Source of the DNA: Acidimicrobiales bacterium
GTDB lineage: Bacteria > Actinomycetota > Acidimicrobiia > Acidimicrobiales > SHLQ01
Direction: 5' to 3'
NCBI GenBank assembly: GCA_020629635.1
Contig: JAHDCX010000012.1
Coordinates: forward strand, 107,219-171,218
DNA: 64,000 nt
Part shown: one piece after another, positions 17,339 through 25,339 of the stretch
Numbering within the stretch: position 1 is the first letter of the stretch
Layout of the letters: the number at the start of each line of letters is the position of its first letter
Program-made: the position numbers and the translations under genes
The notes under the pieces: generated by a model
The model's database searches: none
What the model saw: the letters and a program-made list of their open reading frames with translations, nothing else
What the model was told of the DNA's origin: nothing

Positions 17339-17851
17339 ATGGACACGGACGCACCACCGGCCGAGCAGCTCGAAGCGCTCGTGCGAGACCATCTCGACGC
17401 GGTCTACCGCGTCGCCTATTCGGTGGTCCGCGATTCCGCACTTGCCGAGGACGTCGCGCAAGACGCGATCCTGAAAGCATGGAAGGCGCTCCCGACCTTC
17501 CGTGGAGACTCGTCCCTGCGCTCGTGGATGCTGCGCATCACCCACAACACGGCGATCAGTACGATGCGTCGTCGACGTGAAGAGCTGCGCGAACCCGATC
17601 TGCTGCCCGAACGCGAACAGGGAATCACGACCGAAAAACGGGTCGTCGACTCGCTCTCGCTCGACGCGTTCGAGGAGGCACTCAGCCATCTCGACGAACT
17701 GTCTCGAGCCATTGTTGTCCTTCGAGAGATCGAAGGCATGAGCTACGACGAGATCGCCGAGACGCTCGACGTCCCGCTCCCGACGGTTAAGACGCGACTC
17801 CTCCGCGCCCGTCGCACACTGGCGACCGCGCTCGAAGGGTGGAAGCCATGA
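17339..17851 (+). CDS. ECF-type RNA polymerase sigma factor
   Basis: A 170-residue sigma-70 family protein. Region 2 covers about residues 10-80 (YRVAYSVVRDSALAEDVAQDAILKAWKALPTFRGDSSLRSWMLRITHN) and region 4 residues 105-165 (LSRAIVVLREIEGMSYDEIAETLDVPLPTVKTRLLRARR). The start at ATG 17339 is preceded by aggcggag, a plausible ribosome-binding site. Its stop overlaps the start of the anti-sigma gene (ATGA), the usual arrangement for a coupled sigma/anti-sigma pair. Confidence 0.93.
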   Translation: MDTDAPPAEQLEALVRDHLDAVYRVAYSVVRDSALAEDVAQDAILKAWKALPTFRGDSSLRSWMLRITHNTAISTMRRRREELREPDLLPEREQGITTEKRVVDSLSLDAFEEALSHLDELSRAIVVLREIEGMSYDEIAETLDVPLPTVKTRLLRARRTLATALEGWKP

Positions 17852-18156
17852 TCGGCCGCCACCCCAATCGCCGCCAGCTCGCCCGCTGGCTCGACGGCGA
17901 CGCGCCTGAACTCGACGATCACATCGACGGCTGCGAGAAGTGTGCACAAACCCTTGACGCCCTCGCCGCCGCCGAAACGACAGACTTGCGACCAGCATTG
18001 CTCACCTTGCTGGCACCGCCGACCGATCTCGAGGAGCGCGTGAGCCGGCGTCTGGCTGCCCGCCTCCAGTCTCGGGCGGACGCCGAATTGTTCGGAGCGC
18101 TGCTCGGCGTTCCGATCGAGACCGGCCGAGTGGTTCTCGAGGCTCGTGAGACATGA
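17848..18156 (+). CDS. Zinc-binding (ZAS) anti-sigma factor
   Basis: A 102-residue protein with the HxxxCxxC zinc anti-sigma motif (HIDGCEKC: His25, Cys29, Cys32), which in RsrA/ChrR-type proteins holds the sigma factor inactive. It has no transmembrane segment, so it should be a soluble sensor, possibly of redox or metal stress. It is coupled to the sigma gene by a 4-nt overlap and followed after 31 nt by a MscS-like gene. Confidence 0.85.
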   Translation: MIGRHPNRRQLARWLDGDAPELDDHIDGCEKCAQTLDALAAAETTDLRPALLTLLAPPTDLEERVSRRLAARLQSRADAELFGALLGVPIETGRVVLEARET

Positions 18157-18187
18157 GACTGAGATTTCCTAGCGGGAGGGCTGAGAA

Positions 18188-18967
18188 GTGACCGTGATCG
18201 CTCAAGTATCGGATTCGAGTGCAACCAACGCGGTGATTGCCGTCTTGGTCATCGTTTCAGGATTCGTGCTCGGAAGCATTGCGGCCGCGATCGCCCGACG
18301 AGTGTCGTCCTCCGAACGACGGCGGGACGCCGTCCGGACGTCTGCGCCAGCGATCGCGACACTGGCGTTCTCGGTGATCTTGATCGTGGCGCTCGTGGTT
18401 GCGCTGGGTGTCGTGAACAGCGCGGCACTCGACCAGCTCACCACGGACCTCGTGTCCTTCCTGCCTCGTGCGCTTTCGGCGGCCATCGTGCTCATCTTGG
18501 GCAACGTGATCGGTGCACTTGCGGAGACCGGCGTCGCGCGCAGTCTCGGACACGTCGCCGAGGATGTCCGGACCCGGGTTCCCACCCTCGTGAAGTATGC
18601 AGTCACCGGGTTCGCCGTCGTGATCGCCGCCAATCAGCTCGGCGTCGACACGACAATCATCCTGGTTGCCGTGGCGGCCCTGTTCTTCAGCGTCGGTCTG
18701 GCCGCGGCCCTGCTCGCTGGACTGGGTGGACGCAAGATCGCCGAGCGGATCGCCGCCGGGCGGGCGCTGCGGCAAGTGCTCGAATCCGGTGATCAGATCA
18801 CCACGAGCTCGTTCAGCGGCACAATCGTCACGATCGGATCGACGACGACCCAGATCGACACACCCGCCGGGGACGTCGTCCTGGTCCCCAACGAAGAGGT
18901 CCTCGGGTCCGCAGTTCGCGTCGACTCCACTGGCCCTGACGAGGGGCCGTCCGAAATCACCGCCTGA
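18188..18967 (+). CDS. MscS-like small mechanosensitive channel protein
   Basis: A 259-residue protein with about four transmembrane segments (AVIAVLVIVSGFVLGSIAAAI, IATLAFSVILIVALVVALGV, ALSAAIVLILGNVIGALAE, TTIILVAVAALFFSVGLAAALLAGLGG). An MscS-like beta domain follows (GDQITTSSFSGTIVTIGSTTTQIDTPAGDVVLVPN). GTG start preceded by gggaggg. It follows the anti-sigma gene by 31 nt and is probably in the same operon, which suggests that the sigma factor responds to envelope or osmotic stress. Confidence 0.8.
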   Translation: MTVIAQVSDSSATNAVIAVLVIVSGFVLGSIAAAIARRVSSSERRRDAVRTSAPAIATLAFSVILIVALVVALGVVNSAALDQLTTDLVSFLPRALSAAIVLILGNVIGALAETGVARSLGHVAEDVRTRVPTLVKYAVTGFAVVIAANQLGVDTTIILVAVAALFFSVGLAAALLAGLGGRKIAERIAAGRALRQVLESGDQITTSSFSGTIVTIGSTTTQIDTPAGDVVLVPNEEVLGSAVRVDSTGPDEGPSEITA

Positions 18968-19150
18968 CTCCGACCGTGTCGCAGCACGCAAGGCGCGAAG
19001 GCCGGGCCCTTGTTGACGCTCACCGTGAATTGTGTGTGCCGAATACGCGGTAGAGGCCGAAAGCCGGAGTAAAACAGCGGGCGAAGGCTCAACCGACGCG
19101 CGCGCTTCGCCGATCGGGAAAGCTCAGACGTCGAGGAGAACGAACGGCAC

Positions 19151-20227
19151 ATGGCGATGAGTCCAGAAGAGATTCGCAACAAGACGTTCAGCATCGTGCG
19201 CAAGGGGTACGAGCGAGGCGAGGTGCATCGGTTCCTCGACACGATTGCGAACGAGATCCAATCGTTTTCGTCTTCGTCTTCGGCCACCGACGCGCTGATC
19301 GTCGGCGACGCCATCGAGCCCGCGCCGGTCGATACGATTTCGATCAGTCCGCCCGTCGAAGAACCCGACGACGCCGAGCTTCCGGACCTTGGCCTGCTCG
19401 ACGTCATCGACGAGCCGTCTTCGACCATCGCCGCATCTGAGCCGGAGCCCGAGCCGATCCCCGAACCCGAGCCAGTCTCCGCTTTCACCGAGCCGGCAGC
19501 CGCCGTACCCGCGGCCTCCGCAGGCCTGACGGATTACGACGGCTTCGATCGTGTGGGCAATGAGATCTCACTCATGCTTCGTCAGGCGCAGGAGAGCGCC
19601 GTGAAGATCCGGACGGATGCCGAGGTCGAGGCTCGGGCCCTCGTCGACCAGGTCCGGCTCGACATCGAAGCCGATCGGCTGGCGCACGAACGTGCCGCAT
19701 CCGACCTGATTGCGCGCACCGAAGAACGAGCGTCGCAGATGCGAACCGAGGCGGAGCGCTACGCAGACGACACGCGCCGTTCGGCAGACGACTACTCGCT
19801 CGAGCAGCGCAACGCCGCCGATCGGGCCAGTGCCGAGGCGCAGGCCTCCGCCGAGGCCGACCGAAAGCTCGCTGCGGACAAGCTCGAAAGCGCCACTCGA
19901 GAGGCAGATGCGACGATCGCAGCAGCCCGCGAAGAGGCGACGAACATCGTCGACGGTGCGGAGCGTCAGGCGCTCGAGACGTCGGATCGGATGCTCGCCG
20001 AAGCTCGTTCGACACTGACGAACTTCGTGGGCGCCGAGCAGGCGACGCGGGACAATCTCACCGAAGCGCGCAGCGCCATCGACGCCGCGCTCTCCCAACT
20101 CCGGCTCACCGACATCGACACCGACGCCCTCACGTCACCGACGACGGTCGCCGCGGAGGCGGACGTCATGACGGCGTCATCAGAGGACTTCCTCAGCACG
20201 TCGTTGCTCGAGAACTCCGACGACTGA
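19151..20227 (+). CDS. DivIVA/Wag31-like coiled-coil protein
   Basis: A 358-residue protein opening MAMSPEEIRNKTFSIVRKGYERGEVHRFLDTIANEIQ, the DivIVA N-terminal membrane-targeting domain that in Actinobacteria organises polar growth or division. An acidic Pro/Glu linker (about 60-120; EPEPEPIPEPEP) leads into a long Ala/Glu/Arg-rich coiled coil (about 130-310). It carries no phage-like or transfer signature. It could be either the essential polar DivIVA or a paralogue; the long coiled coil with EARALVDQ-like repeats also resembles SepIVA. Confidence 0.82.
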   Translation: MAMSPEEIRNKTFSIVRKGYERGEVHRFLDTIANEIQSFSSSSSATDALIVGDAIEPAPVDTISISPPVEEPDDAELPDLGLLDVIDEPSSTIAASEPEPEPIPEPEPVSAFTEPAAAVPAASAGLTDYDGFDRVGNEISLMLRQAQESAVKIRTDAEVEARALVDQVRLDIEADRLAHERAASDLIARTEERASQMRTEAERYADDTRRSADDYSLEQRNAADRASAEAQASAEADRKLAADKLESATREADATIAAAREEATNIVDGAERQALETSDRMLAEARSTLTNFVGAEQATRDNLTEARSAIDAALSQLRLTDIDTDALTSPTTVAAEADVMTASSEDFLSTSLLENSDD

Positions 20228-20231
20228 CTCG

Positions 20232-20591
20232 TCATCGAAGCCCGACGGGCAACACAAAGGTTCCGTCCGCGCCCGGCGGGAACGCGATGTACTCGGTGAC
20301 CGCGCTTATCGGCAGCGCCGCATACAAGTGCGGGAAATCCTCGTCCTCGCCATGGGACCCCGGCTCCCAACGCAGGGCGCCCTTGGGGAGTCGGTGGGGA
20401 TCGACTCGGAGAAGCGACAGGTCCGTCCGACCCCGGTAGAGCAGGTTCGCAGGTCGAAGAATCTGGTGGAGCCCGCTCAGGTGCACGAACCCGGAATCGG
20501 CAAGGCTCGCTGGCCGATGCGCCGCCTCGCGCTGGGCGACGACGAGATCTTCGTCGCCGATGATGTGAAAGACGTCTTCAGCCACGGCCAC
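20232..20591 (-). CDS. DUF952 domain protein
   Basis: A 119-residue protein with the DUF952 signature order: VFHIIGDED, SLADSGFVHLSGLHQILRPANLLYRGRTDLSLLRVDPHRL, LRWEPG, EDFPHLYAALPISAV and DGTFVLP. The function of this family is unknown; it has a ferredoxin-like or ADP-ribosyltransferase-like fold in predictions. The start is a GTG (20591 or 20585), 32 nt from the divergent helicase gene. It is convergent with divIVA, 4 nt apart. Confidence 0.8.
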   Translation of the reverse strand: MAVAEDVFHIIGDEDLVVAQREAAHRPASLADSGFVHLSGLHQILRPANLLYRGRTDLSLLRVDPHRLPKGALRWEPGSHGEDEDFPHLYAALPISAVTEYIAFPPGADGTFVLPVGLR

Positions 20592-20622
20592 GACGCTAGT
20601 CGGCGATATCGTCACGGCTTCG

Positions 20623-22251
20623 ATGTCGCACACGGTCACGCTGAGACGCTGGCAACGAGACGCCTTGATTGCGTTCGGCGATCGTCCGATGGGCGATTTT
20701 CTCGCCGTTGCGTGCCCCGGCGCAGGGAAGACCACGTTCGCCCTGGCGGCGCTTCGAGCCGAGTTGGCCGGCCAGGCGCGTCCGGTGGCGATTTGTGTAC
20801 CCACCGCTGCGCTGAAGCACCAGTGGGCGTCCGCCGCCGAACGGTTCGGTCTCCATCTCGACCCCGACTGGCGAACGGGTGACCCGGTCGCTGCCGACAT
20901 GCACGGGCTCATCGTGACCTATGCCCAGGCTGCCACCGCAGCGAAGCCGCTCTCGCGATATGTCGAGGGCGGCGTCGCGATTCTCGACGAGGTCCATCAC
21001 GCCGCGGAAGACCGCTCATGGGGCGATGGTGTGCGGGCCGCGTTCGCTCCTGCACAGGTGCGGCTACTCCTTTCAGGGACACCGTTCCGATCCGACGACA
21101 ACCCGATTCCGTTTGTCCGGTACACCTTCGGGGACAGCGGAGATGCTGTGGCTGACTTCGAGTATGGCTATGGCGACGCGCTCCAGGAGGGCGGAGTCGT
21201 CCGCCCGGTCTATTTCCCACGCTTCGACGGGCACATGGAGTGGGTCGATGCCTCTGGCGCCCTGAAGGAAGCCACCTTTGGCGACGATGTCAGTCGTGAC
21301 GACTGGTCGGCACGTCTTCGGACTGCGCTTTCCGCTGACGGAAACTGGCTTCCGACCGTCCTCGGCCATGCGCACGGGCGGCTCGAACGGATCCGGTCGA
21401 ATCATCACGATGCGGGCGGCCTCGTCATCGCCATCGATCACGAACATGCCCGCGAGATCGCGGGCATCCTTGGTCGGATCGCGGGCGAAGAGCCGACCGT
21501 CGTGCTCTCCGACGATCCGGCCGCAGATCGACGCATCGCCGAATTCGCCGCAGGCGAGGACCGATGGGTCGTCGCGGTCCGGATGATCAGCGAGGGAGTC
21601 GACATCCCGAGACTGCGGGTTGCGGTGTATGCGACCACGACCACAACCGCACTCTTCTTCCGACAGGCGGTCGGCCGAGTCGCCCGATGGACGCCGGGGC
21701 TGCGTACTCAGCCGGCCTATGTGTACGTCCCCGACGACCATCGGCTCCGTGGCCATGCAGCGACCATCGCCGTGCAACGCCGACACTCGATCGACAAGCG
21801 CGGCGAGCGGGCGAACGATCGCAACGACGCAGCGCTCGACGATGCAAGCGAGCAAATGTCGCTGTTCGCCGCGTTGTCCGCCGATGTGCTCGAGGCACCG
21901 ATCGCCGATGGACTCGATCCGGACGAACCGTCGCTCGGCGCACGCACTGAAGAACTGGTCGGCCATCCGTTCGACCTGCCTCCCCCACCGCCGCTTGCGG
22001 GACGCGAGCCGCTGGACCCCCACAGCGCTCTTGCGGATCTTCGAAGCCGATTCGCCGGAAAGCGCGAACTCCGCGACCGCAACAGCGAACGGGTGAGAAC
22101 CATCGCCCGCATCCTCGGATGGGAGCATCGTGCCGTCAACGCCGAGCTCAATCGCCGATCCGGCGTGCACCGTGTCGCTGAGGCAACCGTGATCGAGCTG
22201 GAGCGGCGACTTTCGGCCGCCGACGACTGGCTCGAGGAGTTGACGGCCTAG
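20623..22251 (+). CDS. Superfamily 2 DEAD/DEAH-type helicase (XPB/ResIII-like)
   Basis: A 542-residue SF2 helicase. Q-like start LRRWQRDAL, motif I ACPGAGKTTFALAAL, motif II ILDEVHHAAED, motif III LLSGTPFRSDD, motif V VRMISEGVDIPRLRVAVYAT and motif VI FFRQAVGRVARW. The C-terminal 130 residues are not helicase core and include VRTIARILGWEHRAVNAELNRRSG, a possible helical DNA-binding part. It resembles actinobacterial stand-alone XPB-like helicases of unknown role. Its stop overlaps the stop of the convergent membrane protein gene by 3 nt (CTAG). Confidence 0.88.
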   Translation: MSHTVTLRRWQRDALIAFGDRPMGDFLAVACPGAGKTTFALAALRAELAGQARPVAICVPTAALKHQWASAAERFGLHLDPDWRTGDPVAADMHGLIVTYAQAATAAKPLSRYVEGGVAILDEVHHAAEDRSWGDGVRAAFAPAQVRLLLSGTPFRSDDNPIPFVRYTFGDSGDAVADFEYGYGDALQEGGVVRPVYFPRFDGHMEWVDASGALKEATFGDDVSRDDWSARLRTALSADGNWLPTVLGHAHGRLERIRSNHHDAGGLVIAIDHEHAREIAGILGRIAGEEPTVVLSDDPAADRRIAEFAAGEDRWVVAVRMISEGVDIPRLRVAVYATTTTTALFFRQAVGRVARWTPGLRTQPAYVYVPDDHRLRGHAATIAVQRRHSIDKRGERANDRNDAALDDASEQMSLFAALSADVLEAPIADGLDPDEPSLGARTEELVGHPFDLPPPPPLAGREPLDPHSALADLRSRFAGKRELRDRNSERVRTIARILGWEHRAVNAELNRRSGVHRVAEATVIELERRLSAADDWLEELTA

Positions 22252-22967
22252 CCGGCCTCGTTGCGGCGACGAGCTTCGAGCGCCTCTCCGATCGACTCGA
22301 ACAAGGTGAGGACACCCGGAAAACCCGGGATTGGACGAAGCCCCCGATCGGCGTAGAGCGCCGCAGCGAAGAACCCCACGAAGCCAGAGAGCCAGCCGAC
22401 GCCGGTCCGGATGAGCAGGAAGCCTGTTCCGGAGTCTGTGTTCGTGAGCAGCCAGATCTCGAACGCAACGGTGACCAACTGATAGACGGCGTATCCGAGG
22501 GTCAGGTTGCGCATCGTGAGGTGATAGCGGCGGTGGGCCCGAACGTCGTCGTCGAAGGGAAGCACCAAAGGTGCCAACTCGCCGGCGAGCGGTCGACCAA
22601 TGACGACCGAGGTGAGCGCAGCGAGGCCAAGCGCGACCTTCAAGCCGATCCCGGTCGCCAGGAAGACGGTCTCCCCCCAAATCAGTCCGGCGATCCCTCG
22701 CGCCAACAGGTACACCGCGACGGCGGGAATCCACCATCCGATCGACTCGCCCCGGCGACGGCGCTGCACGATTGCCCATCCGGCAGCGAACGTCATCGCG
22801 AGGATGGCGAGGCGGGCACCGATGCCGTCATCGAAGAGCCGACTCCCGATCTGGTCACCGAGCACATAGCCGAGGATCGGAAGAAGCCCCTCGGTCGTGG
22901 ACCGCGACCGATAGGCGAGCGGAAGCTCGTCGAGTGGGCCGTCGCCTCGGTCGACGGGCTCGTTCAC
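22248..22967 (-). CDS. Membrane protein, DUF3159/VC0807-like
   Basis: A 239-residue protein with about six hydrophobic segments (for example LAILAMTFAAGWAIV, WWIPAVAVYLLARGIAGLIWG, LKVALGLAALTSVVIG, LGYAVYQLVTVAFEIWLL, GVGWLSGFVGFFAAALYADRGL). The arrangement and the RPLAGELAPL motif resemble VC0807/DUF3159 proteins, but I am not certain of the family. The GTG start overlaps the stop of the hemolysin III gene (GTGA). Confidence 0.7.
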   Translation of the reverse strand: MNEPVDRGDGPLDELPLAYRSRSTTEGLLPILGYVLGDQIGSRLFDDGIGARLAILAMTFAAGWAIVQRRRRGESIGWWIPAVAVYLLARGIAGLIWGETVFLATGIGLKVALGLAALTSVVIGRPLAGELAPLVLPFDDDVRAHRRYHLTMRNLTLGYAVYQLVTVAFEIWLLTNTDSGTGFLLIRTGVGWLSGFVGFFAAALYADRGLRPIPGFPGVLTLFESIGEALEARRRNEAG

Positions 22968-23656
22968 CACGGCATTCGTCCGGTGACGATCATCCAGACC
23001 ATGACGTAGTGGACGAGATTGCCGACGATCACGAAGACGTGCCAGATCTCGTGATAGCCGAAGACGGTCGGCGCAGGGTTGGGTCGCTGGGATCCGACGA
23101 TGAAGGCCCCGACGGTGAAGACCGCACCACCCCCGAGCAAAAGCGCGAGCCCCCCTGCCCCCATGCCGCGATACAGGGCAACCGAGAAGAGGATCGGCCA
23201 CCACCCCATGATCAGGAAGACCGTGTTCATGAAGCCTCGGGGCGGGTGGAACGGCAACCAGACGGCGACGAGTCCCCCGGCCATCGCGACGAGCATGCCG
23301 GCGAGAAGCAGCCATCCGCTCGTTCCACCAACGGCGACGAGGGCGATCGGCGTGGTCGACGCCGCGATGAACACCATGATCATGCTGTGGTCGAACTGGA
23401 ACAGGAGGAACAGCGTTCTCGGTTCCCAGATCTTGTGGTGGGCCGTCGCCGAGACAGCGTACAGCCCGATCGTGGCCACGCCGTAGACCAGCGCACTCGC
23501 GCGCGCGACTCCGGGATCAGCGGCGGCCACCAGCATGACGGTGAGCACGATGGCGACCGGCACCATCCATCGGTGCATCCGACCCCGCCATGCGGGGCGA
23601 GGCTGGTCGAGGACCCGGCGAACCGTCGGGCTGTACACATCACGGGGCTCGCGCAC
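22964..23656 (-). CDS. Hemolysin III family (TrhA/YqfA-like) membrane protein
   Basis: A 230-residue seven-helix protein of the PAQR/hemolysin III family. Conserved metal-ligand motifs are visible: SATAHHKI (helix 2), FDHSMIMVFIAAS (helix 3) and GYHEIWHVFVIVGNLVHYVMV (helix 7). Family members modulate membrane lipid homeostasis. Coupled to the downstream membrane protein gene by a 4-nt overlap. A strong hairpin with a T-run lies in the upstream region on the same strand. Confidence 0.88.
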   Translation of the reverse strand: MREPRDVYSPTVRRVLDQPRPAWRGRMHRWMVPVAIVLTVMLVAAADPGVARASALVYGVATIGLYAVSATAHHKIWEPRTLFLLFQFDHSMIMVFIAASTTPIALVAVGGTSGWLLLAGMLVAMAGGLVAVWLPFHPPRGFMNTVFLIMGWWPILFSVALYRGMGAGGLALLLGGGAVFTVGAFIVGSQRPNPAPTVFGYHEIWHVFVIVGNLVHYVMVWMIVTGRMPW

Positions 23657-23675
23657 GCCACAGTCTGCCGCACGA

Positions 23676-23723
23676 AAAAGGTCTCAGCCCGCTCCGAGGC
23701 GGGATTTTCGGAGCGGGCTGAGG
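23676..23723 (-). terminator. Strong hairpin with U-tract upstream of hemolysin III gene
   Basis: A 14-bp perfect stem (23684-23697 with 23710-23723) and 12-nt loop; on the minus strand the stem is followed by ccTTTTTcg. It points towards the hemolysin III start, 20 nt away, and no minus-strand gene lies upstream. It could be an attenuator in a leader or a block to antisense transcription. On the plus strand no T-run follows. Confidence 0.7.
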
Positions 23724-23867
23724 TCTCACGCTCGGCGGGATCGAGCGACGAAAGTGAGCCTGCGGGAAAGGCTCCCCGTCAGGAAAGTGGAATCGTCTCG
23801 CGCCGGCAATGAGCAGACTTGCCCAAGGCCGCCGAAGCTCGGTCGGCGGGCACGGGAGCACAGACCG

Positions 23868-23873
23868 TACGCT
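23868..23873 (+). promoter_or_regulatory. -10 box of a putative leaderless promoter for the 23880 operon
   Basis: TACGCT lies 6 nt before the ATG at 23880, the same spacing seen at several other genes in the window. It would drive the seven-gene operon ending at 28343. Confidence 0.45.
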
Positions 23874-23879
23874 GACGCC

Positions 23880-24239
23880 ATGATTCGGTTCGTGTTGGCG
23901 ATCCTCGTGCTCGTCCTGGCCATTGCGTCGCCAGCGACGGCGCAAATCGAACCGCTCGACGACGAGCCGGGTGCTGAGGCACCGGGTCTCGGCGACATCG
24001 TGCCGAGACCGGACGCCGGACCAAAGCCAGAAGACGCTGGCGATCGCGGGGGCTGGGCTCAGCTGCTGCTAGGCATGGCAATTCTGGCGGGCGGAGCGGT
24101 CTTCGTCCTCCGACTCGCCCGGCTGGCCAACGGCGGGGACCGAGTCGGCTCCAACCCAACCGGTGTAGTAGAACCGAGCCGTCGGGAACACAGAACACAA
24201 GGGGGACCTGGCGGTGGAAGACAAGCTCGCAACGATTGA
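23880..24239 (+). CDS. Small single-pass membrane protein with signal peptide
   Basis: A 119-residue protein: signal peptide MIRFVLAILVLVLAIASPATAQ (cleavage near ATA/Q), a short acidic Pro-rich external segment, then a transmembrane helix (WAQLLLGMAILAGGAVFVLRLARLA, about 58-82) and a basic cytoplasmic tail. The family is unrecognised. The 3' end overlaps the cyclic-nucleotide-binding gene by 26 nt, suggesting that the two proteins are coupled. Confidence 0.72.
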   Translation: MIRFVLAILVLVLAIASPATAQIEPLDDEPGAEAPGLGDIVPRPDAGPKPEDAGDRGGWAQLLLGMAILAGGAVFVLRLARLANGGDRVGSNPTGVVEPSRREHRTQGGPGGGRQARND

Positions 24240-24621
24240 GCTCTTCGCTGAGCTGAGCAAAAAGGAACTCAAGGCGGTCTCGCGTCTGATGACCACGATC
24301 GACATCAAAGCCGGCCGGCAGCTCATGACCGAAGGCGAGCCCGGACGGGAGTTTCTGATCATCGTGGACGGCACCGCGACCGTGCGCCGCAGTGGCCGGG
24401 TTCTGGCACAAGTCGGGTCGGGGGACTTTCTCGGCGAGCTTGCGGTGATCGCTGGCGTACCCCGTACGGCGACGGTCACTGCCGACACCGCGATGACCGT
24501 GTCGGTCCTCAACCGCCGCGAGTTCTCGGCGTTGTTGGACGAGCAGCCTCGGCTCGCCCGCAAAGTGCTGGTCGGCGCCGTGAAGCGGCTGCACGATCTC
24601 GACAGCGGGCTGACCAACTGA
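24214..24621 (+). CDS. Stand-alone cyclic nucleotide-binding domain protein
   Basis: A 135-residue protein consisting essentially of one Crp/PKA-type cyclic nucleotide-binding domain: LFAELSKKELKAVSRLM, EGEPGREFLIIVDGTATVRRSG and the phosphate-binding cassette SGDFLGELAVIAGVPRTATVTADT (FxGE...R.A). There is no helix-turn-helix, so it is not a Crp-type regulator. It probably senses cAMP or a related nucleotide through a partner. GTG start inside the 3' end of the upstream membrane protein gene. Confidence 0.88.
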   Translation: MEDKLATIELFAELSKKELKAVSRLMTTIDIKAGRQLMTEGEPGREFLIIVDGTATVRRSGRVLAQVGSGDFLGELAVIAGVPRTATVTADTAMTVSVLNRREFSALLDEQPRLARKVLVGAVKRLHDLDSGLTN

Positions 24622-24628
24622 TCTCGCC

Positions 24629-25339
24629 GTGTCGACCGACTCCTTGTTGGCGGTTCGCCCGCACCGCGACCTCGCCAAGTTCGAGTTCGAGGACCTCCTT
24701 TTGCGCGAGGCGCTCCCCAACGCCTTGAGGGCGATCGGCGGACTGGTTTCGTTGGGGCTTGACCTCCGAACTGAACAGCAGGGCCGTGACGACCGAGTTC
24801 CCGATGATCTCGGCGCCATGGTGCGAGTACGCGAGTCGTCGTCGGGACGTTCGGCCGCCCGCGCGCTGATGACCCAGCTCGGTGATGCCGGGATAGTCGA
24901 TGCGGCCTGGGCGGTTCGACCGACGATGCCGACAACGCCCGGGGCGCAGCTCGGCACCCACGTCCCGGGGGTGAAGGACTGCTGGTTTCTTCGGATGGGC
25001 GAGGCTGTTGACTCACCTGATCTGTTTGCGCCGCAGATCAACGCGGCAGTCGAGGCAATCGTCACCAGCGCGCCTCCTGCACAGATCAGTGTCCTGTTGG
25101 TCGAGGACGACCTGATGGCCTCGCCGGTGACCGATGCGTTCGTTTCCGTGCTGATGGACTCCCACGCAGCCCTCGACGCAGTCCACGCCCGCCGGGGGTT
25201 CGACCCGCTTGTGCGTCTCGAGGACGCTGGCGCCTCGATCTTTCGCGTCCGAGCGATCGAGCATCGGCTCTCGCCCAACCCGAACCTCTGGTTGATCGAC
25301 GCCGAACGACCCGAGGTCGAATCGGTGACCATCACGTGA
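24629..25339 (+). CDS. Unknown soluble protein in the ribokinase operon
   Basis: A 236-residue protein (MSTDSLLAVRPHRDLAKFEFEDLLLREALPNALRAIGG...). No signal peptide or membrane helix; several hydrophobic core strands (ISVLLVEDDLMA) in an alpha/beta pattern. I do not recognise a family or catalytic motif. It starts 7 nt after the cyclic-nucleotide-binding gene and its stop overlaps the ribokinase start, so it is part of the operon. Confidence 0.72.
   Translation: MSTDSLLAVRPHRDLAKFEFEDLLLREALPNALRAIGGLVSLGLDLRTEQQGRDDRVPDDLGAMVRVRESSSGRSAARALMTQLGDAGIVDAAWAVRPTMPTTPGAQLGTHVPGVKDCWFLRMGEAVDSPDLFAPQINAAVEAIVTSAPPAQISVLLVEDDLMASPVTDAFVSVLMDSHAALDAVHARRGFDPLVRLEDAGASIFRVRAIEHRLSPNPNLWLIDAERPEVESVTIT

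Noticed and set aside
23724..23880. Possible Mn2+ (yybP-ykoY) or other riboswitch before the hemolysin III gene
   Set aside because: A GGGGAG-like stretch is present on the minus strand but the conserved core could not be matched by eye; only the terminator-like hairpin is reported.
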